Positions 16,940 to 29,232 of a stretch of DNA of 64,000 bases are shown piece by piece (within the stretch, counting starts at the first letter, position 1; the number at the start of each line of letters is the position of its first letter). The notes beneath the pieces were generated by a model. The model worked only from the letters and a program-made list of their open reading frames with translations, was not told the DNA's origin and did not search any database. The stretch comes from Sacculina carcini (taxonomy: Eukaryota; Arthropoda; Thecostraca; Sacculinidae). The translations under genes were made by a program, and so were the position numbers. The stretch covers positions 937,501 to 1,001,500 of the forward strand of contig OU696584.1 in assembly GCA_916048095.2 (NCBI GenBank). The letters are read 5' to 3'.

Positions 16940-18165
16940 GCTATATTTATAATGGGTGTCCCAAGTGTCGCCTTCGGGGGCCCCAAAAGTCCCCGCAACG
17001 GCTCTGTATATACGGATGGCTCAAAGTGCAAAGGAAAGTCCGGATGCGCAATATACACCAAACAGCAGTGTAGTGCGTGCATATCAAGGTTCCGTCTGCC
17101 TTCATATGTCACGGTTTTCAATACTGAACTGTACGCAATATACAGAGCTTTGAGATACGTGGAAGAGCATCGGGTACAAAAAGCTTTAATTCTGAGTGAT
17201 TCGAGATCAGCACTACTCTTCATTTCCAATAGTCTTTCATCGGATTTTATATTTTTATCAATTTTAAATATTTTACATCGTATAACATCGAACTACGACT
17301 GTATACTGGTGTGGATACCAGGGCATTGTGGCGTGAAGGGCAATGAGAGGGCAGATGCGGAAGCAAAAGCTGCGTTGGAATCGAGCGATATTCACCAGTA
17401 TCCAGCGTGTAAGCAGACAATAAGACAGATTGTGAATACGGCTACATGCGAGTCTTACCAACAAAAGTGGACCAGTCAGAGGCACAATTATGCACTTGGG
17501 GCCCTAAAGAAATGAGTAACTGTATGTGTAATGCGGTGAATCAGCAAGACACAGCTGCTTACACACCACGTGGCTGCACTCTCTCTGCTCTCTCCAGACG
17601 GCTCATGCGATGCTGTGCTTGCAGGGCTATCGCACCACTAACGTGGATGCAAGCGTTTCCGGACTTTTCCGCCAGGCACCGCCACAGGCACTAACTGCAG
17701 CATCTGGCGTGTTTCTATATATGAGGCATGTGATTCACCAGTCGTCAAATATAATCTCGCGAGAGTACTTGTGTTTTGTCAGTGTAACGACTCCGTTATA
17801 CATGGCTGGATGACAATTTACCAAGGAAAGCGCAGCGAGTGATAGCGAGACTGGGATGCACTAGGATAACACACAATTGGAAAAGACATCGCCACCTATA
17901 TGCTCACACTGTCGAACTTCTCTCACGTGTAGTCATGTAATCACGTAATGCGAGTTGTATGAAGTCTCGCGGCGACCCTTACGGTCCTACTGCCAGTCCA
18001 CAATCATTCGTTTGATTCTCATCAATGTTTTACATCCTGACCACCCGAACGCGATTCGACTACTACTGAAGTACCTCAATGATATAGATTTGTTTGCAAA
18101 GCTTTAATGGGAGGTGCAATTAATTTTCTGAGCATAAGCGGGACGCGCAATAATAATAGTGTGTT
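16940..18165 (+). mobile_element. Non-LTR retrotransposon with RNase H domain (I-like)
   Basis: The frame 16952-17515 encodes a LINE RNase H domain: GSVYTDGSKCKGKSGCAIYT (first catalytic Asp), NTELYAIYRAL (Glu), ILSDSRSALLF (second Asp) and WIPGHCGVKGNERADAEAK (His, last Asp). All four acidic residues are present. After a roughly 300-bp unrelated stretch (17516-17815), the sequence resumes with LPRKAQRVIARLG, THNWKRH and, one frame over, a CSHCRTSL-SHVITEC zinc motif, as at the C-terminus of I/Jockey-type LINEs. A short AATAATAATAG lies near 18149. The element is 5'-truncated, interrupted and frameshifted. Confidence 0.8.
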
Positions 18166-18499
18166 TGTATTACGCCAATACAGCAGGAAATAACCGAGGA
18201 AGTGGTACAGCGTGAAATGGCCGACACCGGCCGAAGTGCTTCTCTCAAAAAAATAATCCTCGAGCACTAAGCAAAACTGAACCCAAAGTATACTTTAAAC
18301 AATTTTTACTGCAATTTTTTATTGATTCTAGACATGCAAAACGGAGACAGGATGAGATATATCTGCATTCAACAAAATCTTGATAAGTGTTGCACACAGT
18401 TGGATGTTTCTTTTTTGAATCATATGTATTGTTCTTGATTGTTATTTATTACTTATTTATTAATATTTATTCTTATTTATTGATGGCTGTTTCTTAATG

Positions 18500-18780
18500 A
18501 ATCACATATTTATTGTTATTATTATATTATTTATTGAGGAACGTGGGCGGAGTGACATTATGGATTGTTATCGGATGATGGTTTATTATTTATTGTTATT
18601 TATATATCATTTTCTTTCCAACTCTCTTTCTGGACTTTTTTCTCTTCGAACTCTCTTTCTCTCTGAATCTTTTGGGCGCTTCCGGTACATGGGGCCACCT
18701 TAGGGTGGTAATAGTGCTTGCACTCTTCCCATGCTACTGGATTTGCCTGTAATTAATAATAATAATAATAATAACAGGAA
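18500..18780 (+). mobile_element. TAA-tailed retroposon, copy 1
   Basis: This is the longest copy of a six-member family. It contains GAGGAACGTGGGCGGAGTG, GTTATCGGATGATGGTTTAT, TTCTTTCC, GGGCGCTTCC, GTACATGGGGCCACC, GGGTGGTAATAGTGCTTGCA and ATTTGCCTG, and ends in a (TAA)n tail at 18756-18775. Other copies are at 23418, 28005 (antisense), 38645 (antisense), 43742 (antisense) and 50385. A trinucleotide tail suggests reverse-transcription-based spread. Confidence 0.75.
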
Positions 18781-19199
18781 TTTTGATACAACAATATATG
18801 TAGTGATTTTATACTGTATATAATAAACTTAACGTCTAAACAATAATAAATGTCTAATCTGTTAAAATTTAGCAATAACACTAAGTAAAGTTCTTGAGTT
18901 AAATTATGCAAATTTGAGTAATTTGCAATTGTGAAGCTCTTGATCCTGTTGTTTACTCTACCCTACCCGCGTGTGTTGTGTTATACTTTTGTGGTTAACT
19001 ATTGAATTTTTATTCGAGTATTCTGTGTCTGGGTGAGTTTTTCATTATTTTCCAACAATTTTAGCGCGTTTAATTCGATTTAATGGCCAAATAGTCTGGA
19101 CAGTCTGGTGTCCGCTTAAAACACCAATCCATTGCTTACCTTAGTGATAGTAAAGAGGCAAAAGAGTCATAGCTCATAAATGGTGCCTCTTCTCTGTGT

Positions 19200-19870
19200 T
19201 TTTATTATAGTCTCAAACTGGTCATAACTGTTTTTTAATCCATTAACACTGGTACTGCTGACTTTTTCCTCTGTGAGACTATTCCACTTGTTCACAACTC
19301 TCGATGTAAAAAACTTATTTCTTTTGCTTGTTCCATGCCGCGGCTTAACAAGCTTTAGACTATGTCCTTGCTTCCACGAACTGATCTCTCGGTGCTATTC
19401 GTAGTAAATTTCCATCTCCAACTTTATCAAATCCCTTCACAATTTTGAAAGCTTCTATCATGTCTCCTCTGGTTTTTCTCTCTTCCAAGGTAGTGAGTCC
19501 CAAATGACGAAGTCTTTCTTCATAGGTAAGGTGTGTCAGTGATGGAACTAATTTTGTGGCTCTCCTTTGCACTTGTTCAAGCTTCTTGATGTCATCCTGT
19601 GTATACGGCGACCAGGCCTGAACACAGTATTCAAGACGAGGCCTAACCATTGATTTATAGAGTTTGAGTAGCATTTCTGAATCCATACATGTCATAGTCT
19701 TCTTTATTAGACCAATCATTGAATTGGCTTTTGCTGCTGCCTTTGCTACCTGTCTCGATGGTTTCAGGTCATCAGTAATGACAACGCCAAGATCCTTTTC
19801 CTCTCTTCTTTCTTCCAAAACATTTTGCCCCAGATAGTATTCATATCCATGGTTACATTAACCAATATGC
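19200..19870 (-). mobile_element. 5'-truncated CR1-like LINE, RT C-terminus
   Basis: The minus-strand frame 19818-19360 encodes KDLGVVITDDLKPSRQ, MIGLIKKTM, VRPRLEYCVQAWSPY, LEQVQRRATKLVPSL and RLRHLGLTTLEERKTRGDMI, the standard end of a CR1-type reverse transcriptase. A one-base shift near 19365 leads to the continuation GHSLKLVKPRHGTSKRNKFF, then VVNKWNSL. It is a non-functional fragment of a clade different from the RNase H element upstream. Confidence 0.85.
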
Positions 19871-19932
19871 ATTTTCAATCCAATCAATCAATCAAATGTA
19901 TTTTGTAACAAACACAAACACTAATTATATTA

Positions 19933-20260
19933 CAGACAGGCGCGCGTGGGCATCACCGCCCCACGCGCGCCTCCAAGACGTCACGCTCCGATCGCACCAC
20001 AAACACGACTTCTAGCTCACACCGTGACACAAGAAAGCACACCCGGACACACACACGCACACAGTCCTCACCCGCCGCAACAACCAATCAGCGATCAACC
20101 AACCAACAACCAAACCAACCAATCACAACCACACACACTCGCACGCTATACACCATTAAACCATACACGATCAAATAGACACAATAAGACGTTGACACAC
20201 TCAAACACAATCCCTCACACACACACACACACTGTCACTGCACACGATCACACCAAATAT
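19933..20260 (-). mobile_element. CA-rich element with perfect GC hairpin
   Basis: Antisense relative of 10905-11545. It starts AGACAGGCGCGCGTGG, and the arms 19939-19950 and 19960-19971 form a perfect 12-bp stem (GGCGCGCGTGGG) with a 9-base loop. The rest is CA-rich (ACACACACGCACACAGTC, CCAACCAATCA), ending in a short (CA)n at 20217-20232. Confidence 0.55.
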
Positions 20261-21082
20261 TTGCCATTCAGAAAAAAAACATTCCGTTGATTGTATGTGT
20301 TTGAGGCGGCTTTTGATCATGGTGTACTTGTGTTTCTGCGTATTTTATTTTTCATAATGTTTCATTCACGGGACAGTTGTCTTAATATCCCTATGTCCTT
20401 ATCTGTTCCCCAAAGAGAGCGCTGTCCCTGTCATTCATCGTCATGCCTATCCATTTCATCGGCCCATTGTTTTGAATGTAGCTAAGGCTTGATAGTATTG
20501 GGGTGTCGCATGTGCCGTGGGCTCTGCGCACCCGACAAACTCAGAAAATACAGGTTCTTGAGCTTGGACTGGGAGCATCTTATTGTCTCAGAGGCAGGTA
20601 TATCCCTAAAACACCAATAATAACAACAACAGCAGGTTTAGGGCTCACCTGTTGGCTTCTTCACTGATCTTCATCACTCAAAATTGACTTATCGGCATCT
20701 GATCAGAGTACAGCATTGTCATTTCTCCGCTGTGTATCTGAATGCCGTGATGACGCTCACAAATCAGTACTGAAATGCCCTACTGTGCTGTTCACAATGT
20801 GGCAGACTCAATGATACGCGGCAGTTTCCAACTTCGGGCCGGCTAACTCGCAATGACTGCCGCAAAACATGCAAATCGGTCGATCATCCTTCTGATTTTC
20901 GTTCGTGAATTGCGTTGACGTCTTGTGTGTGGAAACTGCTAGAGTAAATGGCTTGTGGACGACTGTTATGGCTGCTAGGATGCGGTCGATTGTTCCATGA
21001 CGCTTAGTGAGGTTTCAGTTGGTCATCCAGGATTCAATCGTCCAGGGCTGTTGTAAAGACAAAACCAAAAGTCCAAATATAT

Positions 21083-21430
21083 TAACAGACAGGCGCGCGG
21101 ATGCATGACACACGCACGCACAAACACATTTCATTTATTCAAACATTTGTAATGCGCAATTTACACAAGTTGTCTCAAATACGCAAACATAGACACATTT
21201 ATATATAAATGCATACACATAAACGCACAGTTCAAACACCCGCATATAGACACTATATGGACCAATCAGCGGCGATCCGGTCACTTGTTCGCCGCCGCGG
21301 GGCATGAACACTTGACAAACACACACACACACACACACACACACGGTCGTACAAGTTAAACCTCACACAAACAGGCACACTAACACACTCACTCACAATA
21401 TCTCTCATCGTACACAATCTCACGACAGTC
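21083..21430 (-). mobile_element. Mixed copy of the TG-hairpin element and a TG-tailed retroposon
   Basis: AGACAGGCGCGCG at 21088-21100 is the family terminus seen at 11530 and 19935. It is followed by CA-rich sequence and by CATTTATTCAAACATTTGTA, GCGCAATTTACACAA and GTCTCAAAT, which recur at 45769 and, diverged, at 51683. A (CA)n run is at 21318-21344, and the stretch to 21430 matches 10905-10935 in reverse. Confidence 0.5.
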
Positions 21431-21589
21431 GATCCACGCTGGTCCATTTGTTGACCATTGATTACTGCCTGGGTGAATGTTTCACGCGAAGCCACCTCGT
21501 CGGTGCGATATTTCACAATATGTATCCCTGTGGTGTCCGAGTTAACATCCGCCTACAATTCCTTCTTTCATTCTATGTAGCGCGTTGCT

Positions 21590-23360
21590 GTGCTTGTGAG
21601 TGTGTAGTTGTGGGTAGTTGTGGGTAGTTGTAGTGTTTGTGAGTGGGTAGTTGTGGGTAGTTGTGGGTAGTTGTAGTGTTTGTGAGTGGGTAGTTGTGGG
21701 TAGTTGTGGGTAGTTGTAGTGTTTGTGAGTGGGTAGTTGTGGGTAGTTGTGGGTAGTTGTGGGTAGTTGTAGTGTTTGTGAGTGGGTAGTTGTGGGTAGT
21801 TGTAGTGTTTGTGAGTGGGTAGTTGTGGGTAGCTGTGGGTAGTTGTAGTGTTTGTGAGTGTGTAGTTGTGGGTAGTTGTAGTGTTTGTGAGTGGGTAGTT
21901 GTGGGTAGTTGTGGTGTTTGTGAGTGTGTAGTTGTGGGTAGTTGTAGTGTTTGTGAGTGGGTAGTTGTGGGTAGTTGTAGTGTTTGTGAGTGGGTAGTTG
22001 TGGGTAGTTGTAGTGTTTGTGAGTGTGTAGTTGTGGGTAGTTGTGGTGTTTGTGAGTGTGTAGTTGTGGGTAGTTGTAGTGTTTGTGAGTGTGTAGTTGT
22101 GGGTAGTTGTAGTGTTTGTGAGTGGGTAGTTGTGGGTAGTTGTAGTGTTTGTGAGTGTGTAGTTGTGGGTAGTTGTGGGTAGTTGTAGTGTTTGTGAGTG
22201 TGTAGTTGTGGGTAGTTGTAGTGTTTGTGAGTGTGTAGTTGTGGGTAGTTGTAGTGTTTGTGAGTGGGTAGTTGTGGGTAGTTGTAGTGTTTGTGAGTGG
22301 GTAGTTGTGGGTAGTTGTAGTGTTTGTGAGTGGGTAGTTGTGGGTAGTTGTAGTGTTTGTGAGTGGGTAGTTGTAGTGTTTGTGAGTGGGTAGTTGTGGG
22401 TAGTTGTAGTGTTTGTGAGTGGGTAGTTGTGGGTAGTTGTAGTGTTTGTGAGTGGGTAGTTGTGGGTAGTTGTAGTGTTTGTGAGTGGGTAGTTGTGGGT
22501 AGTTGTGGGTAGTTGTAGTGTTTGTGAGTGTGTAGTTGTGGGTAGTTGTAGTGTTTGTGAGTGTGTAGTTGTGGGTAGTTGTGGGTAGTTGTAGTGTTTG
22601 TGAGTGTGTAGTTGTGGGTAGTTGTAGTGTTTGTGAGTGGGTAGTTGTGGGTAGTTGTGGTGTTTGTGAGTGTGTAGTTGTGGGTAGTTGTAGTGTTTGT
22701 GAGTGTGTAGTTGTGGGTAGTTGTAGTGTTTGTGAGTGTGTAGTTGTGGGTAGTTGTAGTGTTTGTGAGTGGGTAGTTGTGGGTAGTTGTAGTGTTTGTG
22801 AGTGTGTAGTTGTGGGTAGTTGTAGTGTTTGTGAGTGGGTAGTTGTGGGTAGTTTTAGTGTTTTTGTGAGTGTGTAGTTGTGGGTAGTTGTGGGTAGTTG
22901 TAGTGTTTGTGAGTGTGTAGTTGTGGGTAGTTGTAGTGTTTGTGAGTGGGTAGTTGTGGGTAGTTGTAGTGTTTGTGAGTGGGTAGTTGTGGGTAGTTGT
23001 GGGTAGTTGTAGTGTTTGTGAGTGGGTAGTTGTGGGTAGTTGTAGTGTTTGTGAGTGGGTAGTTGTGGGTAGTTGTAGTGTTTGTGAGTGGGTAGTTGTG
23101 GGTAGTTGTAGTGTTTGTGAGTGGGTAGTTGTGGGTAGTTGTAGTGTTTGTGAGTGGGTAGTTGTGGGTAGTTGTAGTGTTTGTGAGTGGGTAGTTGTGG
23201 GTAGTTGTAGTGTTTGTGAGTGTGTAGTTGTGGGTAGTTGTAGTGTTTGTGAGTGTGTAGTTGTGGGTAGTTGTAGTGTTTGTGAGTGGGTAGTTGTGGG
23301 TAGTTGTAGTGTTTGTGAGTGTGTAGTTGTGGGTAGTTGTGGGTAGTTGTAGTGTTTTTG
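21590..23360 (+). repeat. 1.8 kb minisatellite of GTAGTTGTGG and TAGTGTTTGTGAGT modules
   Basis: Nearly 60 tandem units are built from GTAGTTGTGG modules repeated one to four times and closed by TAGTGTTTGTGAGTG plus G or T. The variable number of the first module gives higher-order period changes. The tract is stop-free on the minus strand, which creates a spurious 636-codon frame. Confidence 0.95.
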
Positions 23361-23417
23361 TGAATGATTCGACTTGTGTGATTGCCTGGTTGCCTTTCTA
23401 TATTTTTTTCTGCTTGA

Positions 23418-23605
23418 GTTTTTGGGTATCGCCTGGGTTGTGCTTGGACCAATATATCAACTTAGCTCTTTTTTCTCAAACTATCTATATCTTTGTTTGT
23501 TATCAGTGTTTTTGGTACACGGGGTGACCGCAGGGTGGTGATAGTGCTTGCACTCACCCCATGCTACGACATTTGCCTGGAACTAATAATAATAATAGCA
23601 ATAAT
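23418..23605 (+). mobile_element. TAA-tailed retroposon, copy 2
   Basis: GGTACACGGGGTGACCGCAG, GGGTGGTGATAGTGCTTGCA, ATGCTACGACATTTGCCTGG and an AATAATAATA tail mark the 3' half. The upstream part (CTTAGCTC, TTTTTCTCAAACTATCTATA) matches the copy at 50385-50565 rather than copy 1, so at least two 5' variants exist. It begins 60 bp after the large minisatellite. Confidence 0.7.
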
Positions 23606-24250
23606 AACAATATTAACATCGCCTTTTGCTGGTTGACGCTAAATGTGTAAGAAATCAAAAACATTAGATTGAGAAAATTTGATTAAACGAATTTCTTCCA
23701 GTCCCTCGCCTCCTGCAAAGGCAGCACATTACATTAGAACGCTAAACCTATTCTAACCTAAAATCTAAGGAAAATATAGAAACGTTTTTGTGCGTTTTTG
23801 AAGCGTTTTTATACATTAGCATTTTTTATGTTCTTGAATCCTTACACATTTAGCCTAGACCCCTTTCGCTTGCGTATGGGAAACTGTCTTGGTAATGTAA
23901 GAAGTGTTACTTTCTGAAAGCAATTGAAGATTTGAGCTGACATTTTCAAGGGAATAAGCAAGCAGGCGGCATAGCACGATTCAATGTGATATCGCGCTTC
24001 TATTATCTGTATCTACTTTTAGAATGCTGATTGGTCAATGAGGCGGGAAATGTGCGTGGTATAAAGCAAGCATCGTGTACCAAAAACTATATTTGCTAAT
24101 TGGAATTATGACTGACGTGTGACCAAAAATAATATTTGATTTTTTAAGAGATGCACAATAAATCGTGTCAATATTAGACAGTCAGTCAGTCAGTTTGGTA
24201 GTAGTAGTTTATTGATGCATGTATGTGTGCAGATTGTCCGCGGCATCATC

Positions 24251-27200
24251 ATGAACGCCAGTGTGAACAACGGTGACATAATGATTCTCTCAGGAAACTC
24301 GCACCCCGCTCTTGTGCAAGCCATCGCCGAGTAAGTGAAACTGACATTTCCATTCAATGCTGGTTGTATATACACGACTGCACAGTAGCACTAAACAGGA
24401 AACAATGTGCAGTATGGTTTGTAGTGGAAACAGTGCGATTCAAATTATGTGTGTCCAATTAAATATCGACATACGTGAAACATTTGTGTATTAACGGTTG
24501 ACAAATACACGACCTTCTGATGATGATGATGATGTGTGATGATTGATAATGATGTGTGATGATTGATAATGATGATGATGATTGATCATGGTGATGTGTT
24601 ATGATGATGGTGATGATGATTGATAATGATGATTATGATGATGTGTGATGATTGATAATGGTGATGATGGTGATTGGTGATGATGATTGATGATAATGAT
24701 GGTGATGATGATGTGTGATGATTATGATGATGATGTGTGATGACTGATGATATGTGATGATGATGATGGTGATGTGTGATGATGATGATGTGTGACGAAT
24801 GATGATGGTGATTGGTGATGATGGTGATTGATGATGATGATGATGATTTTGATGATGCTGTTGCCCCCTAAAATATGCCAAGCCCCCTTAAGCCCCTCAA
24901 AAATGATAATCATGAACATTAAAATTTCTTACCACTGTAAATGAAGTCCTGTAATTATGGTTAAACTTCCAGGACTCAATCAGTGTGCCCCAGTCCCTTA
25001 TTATTATTATTATTATTACTATATATTATCCCTTATTATTATTATTATAATATTATGTAGTCAGCGTTCGAGTGTAGTTCTTCATGCTTCGTCAATACCC
25101 TCAACTTTTTTCTCAGCCCCCACAAGTTTTTCCTTAGCCACCCCCCCCCCCCCCCCCCCAGCCCCCCACCGAAAATATTCTGACGCCGCCACTGAATAAA
25201 ATGCATTGACGATCTAGCTTTGGGTGTTGAATCAGGGTTGGGAACCACTGATCTAAAAGTCACTAACAACCTAGCCTCTTTATGCACAGGAGCATATTCA
25301 GCATGTTAAAATAAGTTTAATTGTCAACATGAGTTCCAGTTAGCAGTACATAGGATGACAGGGCCGTGTCAGTGTTTAACGTTCAGTGTTTAAGTGTAGA
25401 GTTGTGATCGTTCAATCCGTCGATTCGACTTCTCCTTCAGTTCGAGGTTATTTTCGAACCAATGTATAAGTATTGACGTATCGCAGTATCGCTCTATGTG
25501 TATATCATCAAATTGTTTTCACAAAGATGAGCATTTCTACATGTATATCGTGCTATATTACAATTGTTCTCGCTTGTGTTGTAATTAACCCTTGCGACAG
25601 GAGTGTCACACATACTCCACTAACCATCGAACTCACTAGCACAAATACTCTCTTTAATATTCCATTCGACACAGGCTTCATTTCAGTTGGCAAGAATACA
25701 ACTGTATAAGGTATATATTACGCAGAATAGTTGTTTTAGAATCATAATTTCGCTTGTGTTGGGGCTGACAGTACCAACTAACTTTAGCATCATCTTCAAC
25801 TTTGACTGTAACTTTCTGAACTGATGTTTTAGAAATTGTTGTTTTTCTTGATGTCATGTCATATTCCGATACAATTCCAGTAGTTACAGTGTCCATTATG
25901 TCTGAATTTCTCACACACACATATATACTTATTACATAGATGTTTGTGCCTGTATGTATGTAAGTGTGCGCGTGTGTATAGGTAGGTATATTTAAATGCA
26001 TAAATAAGCGTGCGTGTGTGTGTGTGTGGGCGCAGTCATCTTGAAATACACCCGGGTGCTTGTCTTGTTTACAAAAAGACCAACCGGGAAACTATGGTGG
26101 AAATTCAGGAGTCGGTTCGTTGTCGATCAGTTTACCTGCTTCAAACTGGGACACAGTGAGTAGATCCGGGAGTATAGGTGGTCTCGAGGCTTGCCCGTGC
26201 CGCTGCAGTAGTTGGTGCAGGCTTATTATCCCTCTCATAGTATATGGATGCCGGTTTTTGTAGTTTATCATTGACAATTAGGTTTCTGCGTTGCACACTG
26301 ACGCATGCTTTGTAGTTGTTTGCTTGCGCTGTTTTTGAGCCTGTGTTTTGCCATTTTTATCCAAGAATATTAGATATTCTCATCAGTGTAGAAAGAAGGG
26401 GTGCTCAATCATATTGTGCACGAGTTTGCTCGCCGGCACACTGTCACATCATTGTCATGAACACTAATACCATTGAGCTGGGCTGTTCGCCTTTGTAGCT
26501 TGGTTTTTGGTTGGCGCACTTCGTGATTGGCTTCTTGTGATTTGGTTCACTACGTCCAGCCTGTCGCTCGGTAATAATGCATGTTGCTACTTGTATGTGT
26601 GTGCGGGTGTGTGCAGCAAGCTGGGTTGTGAGCGGGTCGAGATGATAGTCGGAAAATTCGCTAACAACGAGACTCAGGTAGAAATTCTGCGCTCGTTGCG
26701 GGGTCGCAATGTATACATTGTACAGACAGGCGGCACTAGGTGAGACTACCAGAACACACACTTTCAACATATTCTATGCAACAATCACTGTATTGTCCAC
26801 ACACTCTCAACATATTCTATGCAACAATCACTGTATTGTCCACAAACTTTCAACATATTCTATGCAACAATCACTGTATTGTCCACACACTTTCAACATA
26901 TTCTATGCAACAATCACTGTATTGTCCACACACTTTCAACATATTCTATGCAACAATCACTGTATTGTCCACAAACTTTCAACATATTCTATGCAACAAT
27001 CACTGTATTGTCCACACACTTTCAACATATTCTATGCAATAATCACTGTATTGTCCACACACTTTCAACATATTCTATGCAATAATCACTGTCTTGTCCA
27101 CAAACTTTCAACATATTCTATGCAACAATCACTGTATTGTCCACACACTTTCAACATATTCTATGCAACAATCACTGTCTTGTCCACACACTTTCAACAT

Positions 27201-29181
27201 ATTCTATGCAATAATCACTGTATTGTCCACACACTTTCAACATATTCTATGCAATAATCACTGTCTTGTCCACAAACTTTCAACATATTCTATGCAACAA
27301 TCACTGTATTGTCCACACACTTTCAACATATTCTATGCAACAATCACTGTCTTGTCCACACACTTTCAACATATTCTATGCAATAATCACTGTATTGTCC
27401 ACACACTTTCAACATATTCTATGCAATAATCACTGTATTGTCCACAAACTTTCAACATATTCTATGCAACAATCACTGTATTGTCCACACACTTTCAACA
27501 TATTCTATGCAACAATCACTGTCTTGTCCACACACTTTCAACATATTCTATGCAACAATCACTGTATTGTCCACACACTTTCAACATATTCTATGCAACA
27601 ATCACTGTATTGTTCACAAACTTTCAACATATTCTATGCAACAATCACTTCTTGTCCACACACTTTCAACATATTCTATGCAACAATCACTGTATTGTCC
27701 ACACACTTTCAACATATTCTATTCAACAACCACTGTCTTGTCCACAAACTTTCTGCGTTCTGTTCTGATAAATGCTTCTGTCTTTGACTGCACAGTTTGA
27801 GTACAGAAGAGGCTCAGTTTACGAGTCACTAGCGGTACGCTTTTCCAGCTGGTCATAATTGTTCGTGTATTTGTCCTAGCTTCTATTTGAGAGCAATATT
27901 TGAGAAGCGTTTAAAATCACATATTCACGGCATGATCTCGCGTATCATCAGGTATTTCAACTGCAAATATAAATTCGTGGCTTGTTGAATAGTTTTAACT
28001 TCATAATTATTATTATTATTATAAATTACAGGCAAATACGGTAGCATGGGAAGAGTACAAACACTGTCACCATCCTGCGGTGGCCCCATGTACTGGAAAC
28101 ACCCAAAACATATAGAGAAAGAGTTCGAAGATAAATGATTTCTAGAAAGAAAGATAATTCGAAAATGAAACAATAAATACCAATAAATAATAAACTATCA
28201 TCCGATAACACTGCATAATGTCACTCCGCCCACGTTCCTCAATTAATAATAATAATCAACAATACATATGATTCAATATACAACAGTCAACACTGAGTAA
28301 AAGTATGATTTAATAAATATCAACAACCAATAATAAGTAGTAACAAATAGAGAGTGAACTAATTCATTTGTGTTTGCAACACTAACATTTCCAGCACACA
28401 ATTTTGATACATTAAATATCCACATAGGAGTAAAATTCAAGCATTGTAGTTTAAGTGGCGCCAAACTATACTTACAAACTCATTATCCAAAACACGTGAC
28501 AAATTTCCCATCTCCTGTTCGTTTTGCTTGATTGTTTCTTCAATGTTTTCTTGTTTTGTTTTGCTTGTTACTTCATTTTCTCCCGTGCGCGGGTATTATC
28601 TTGTACGACAGCGATTTTAGTTGCGTTCATCTAATTGTTCTTCTGCCAATTTCTGTTACTTTAGCTTGTGTATTGAGACAATGCATTCAGTTTCATAATC
28701 TCACACACATGCATCCGCGCATACACACAACCACACTTTAGTCGTTCCACACTTTAGTTTTTAACCACACTCCTTTAGTTGGTATAGTCGCACTCGCTCG
28801 CACCTAGCGTGTATGTATGCTTGTCTGTGCATATCTAGCTAGCAGCCTGCTGAAGTGACGATGACATGCTTGCAATGGTTGAGGGAATCAGTTGTTCTAT
28901 GGTCAAACATGCCAATTCGCTGCTTCCGCTTATACCCATGACGCATACATTCACACGAACCTATTTCTCTTTTGTATGTATAGACTAAAATAAATTTATT
29001 TATTTATTTCTATAAATAAATGGTAATTATAATTCCCTACGGAAAGCTTTCATTTTCAAGTTTTTGTATGAATAATTCTTTTTCAGCTTCAGATATTGCT
29101 TTCTGATTAATGTTTAGCCTATATTTACTTTGACGAACACTACTGAAATACAATTATGCACATATTCAACTGAAGCATGCT

Positions 29182-29232
<51 letters not shown>

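Larger units (their letters stand above)
14617..24232. other. 9.6 kb gene desert between INPP5F and PRPSAP
   Basis: No conserved gene is visible on either strand. It contains the INPP5F 3' flank (no clear AATAAA), TG tracts (15404-15482), a duplicated segment around a minisatellite (15690-16205), two LINE fragments, two copies of a TAA-tailed retroposon, two TG/CA hairpin elements and the 1.8 kb minisatellite at 21590-23360. The stretches 18780-19190, 20290-21060 and 23610-24180 hold nothing I can identify. Confidence 0.6.

Noticed and set aside
21542-23452. 636-codon minus-strand open frame
   Set aside because: It only follows the stop-free minisatellite. The translated pattern changes frame several times (HKHYNYPQL, then THSQTLQLP, then LTNTTTTHNY), so no protein repeat is being conserved.
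26050-26280. Minus-strand frame with [19 protein letters not shown] in PRPSAP intron 1
   Set aside because: It looks protein-like but I cannot tie it to any family or splice structure; left unannotated.
26717-26740. Match of AGACAGGCGGC to the TG-hairpin element end
   Set aside because: This is the PRPSAP coding sequence for VQTGGT; the similarity is chance.
26709-27800. Overlapping frames reading [14 protein letters not shown] repeats
   Set aside because: They follow the 43-bp array in three frames in turn and lie within PRPSAP intron 2.
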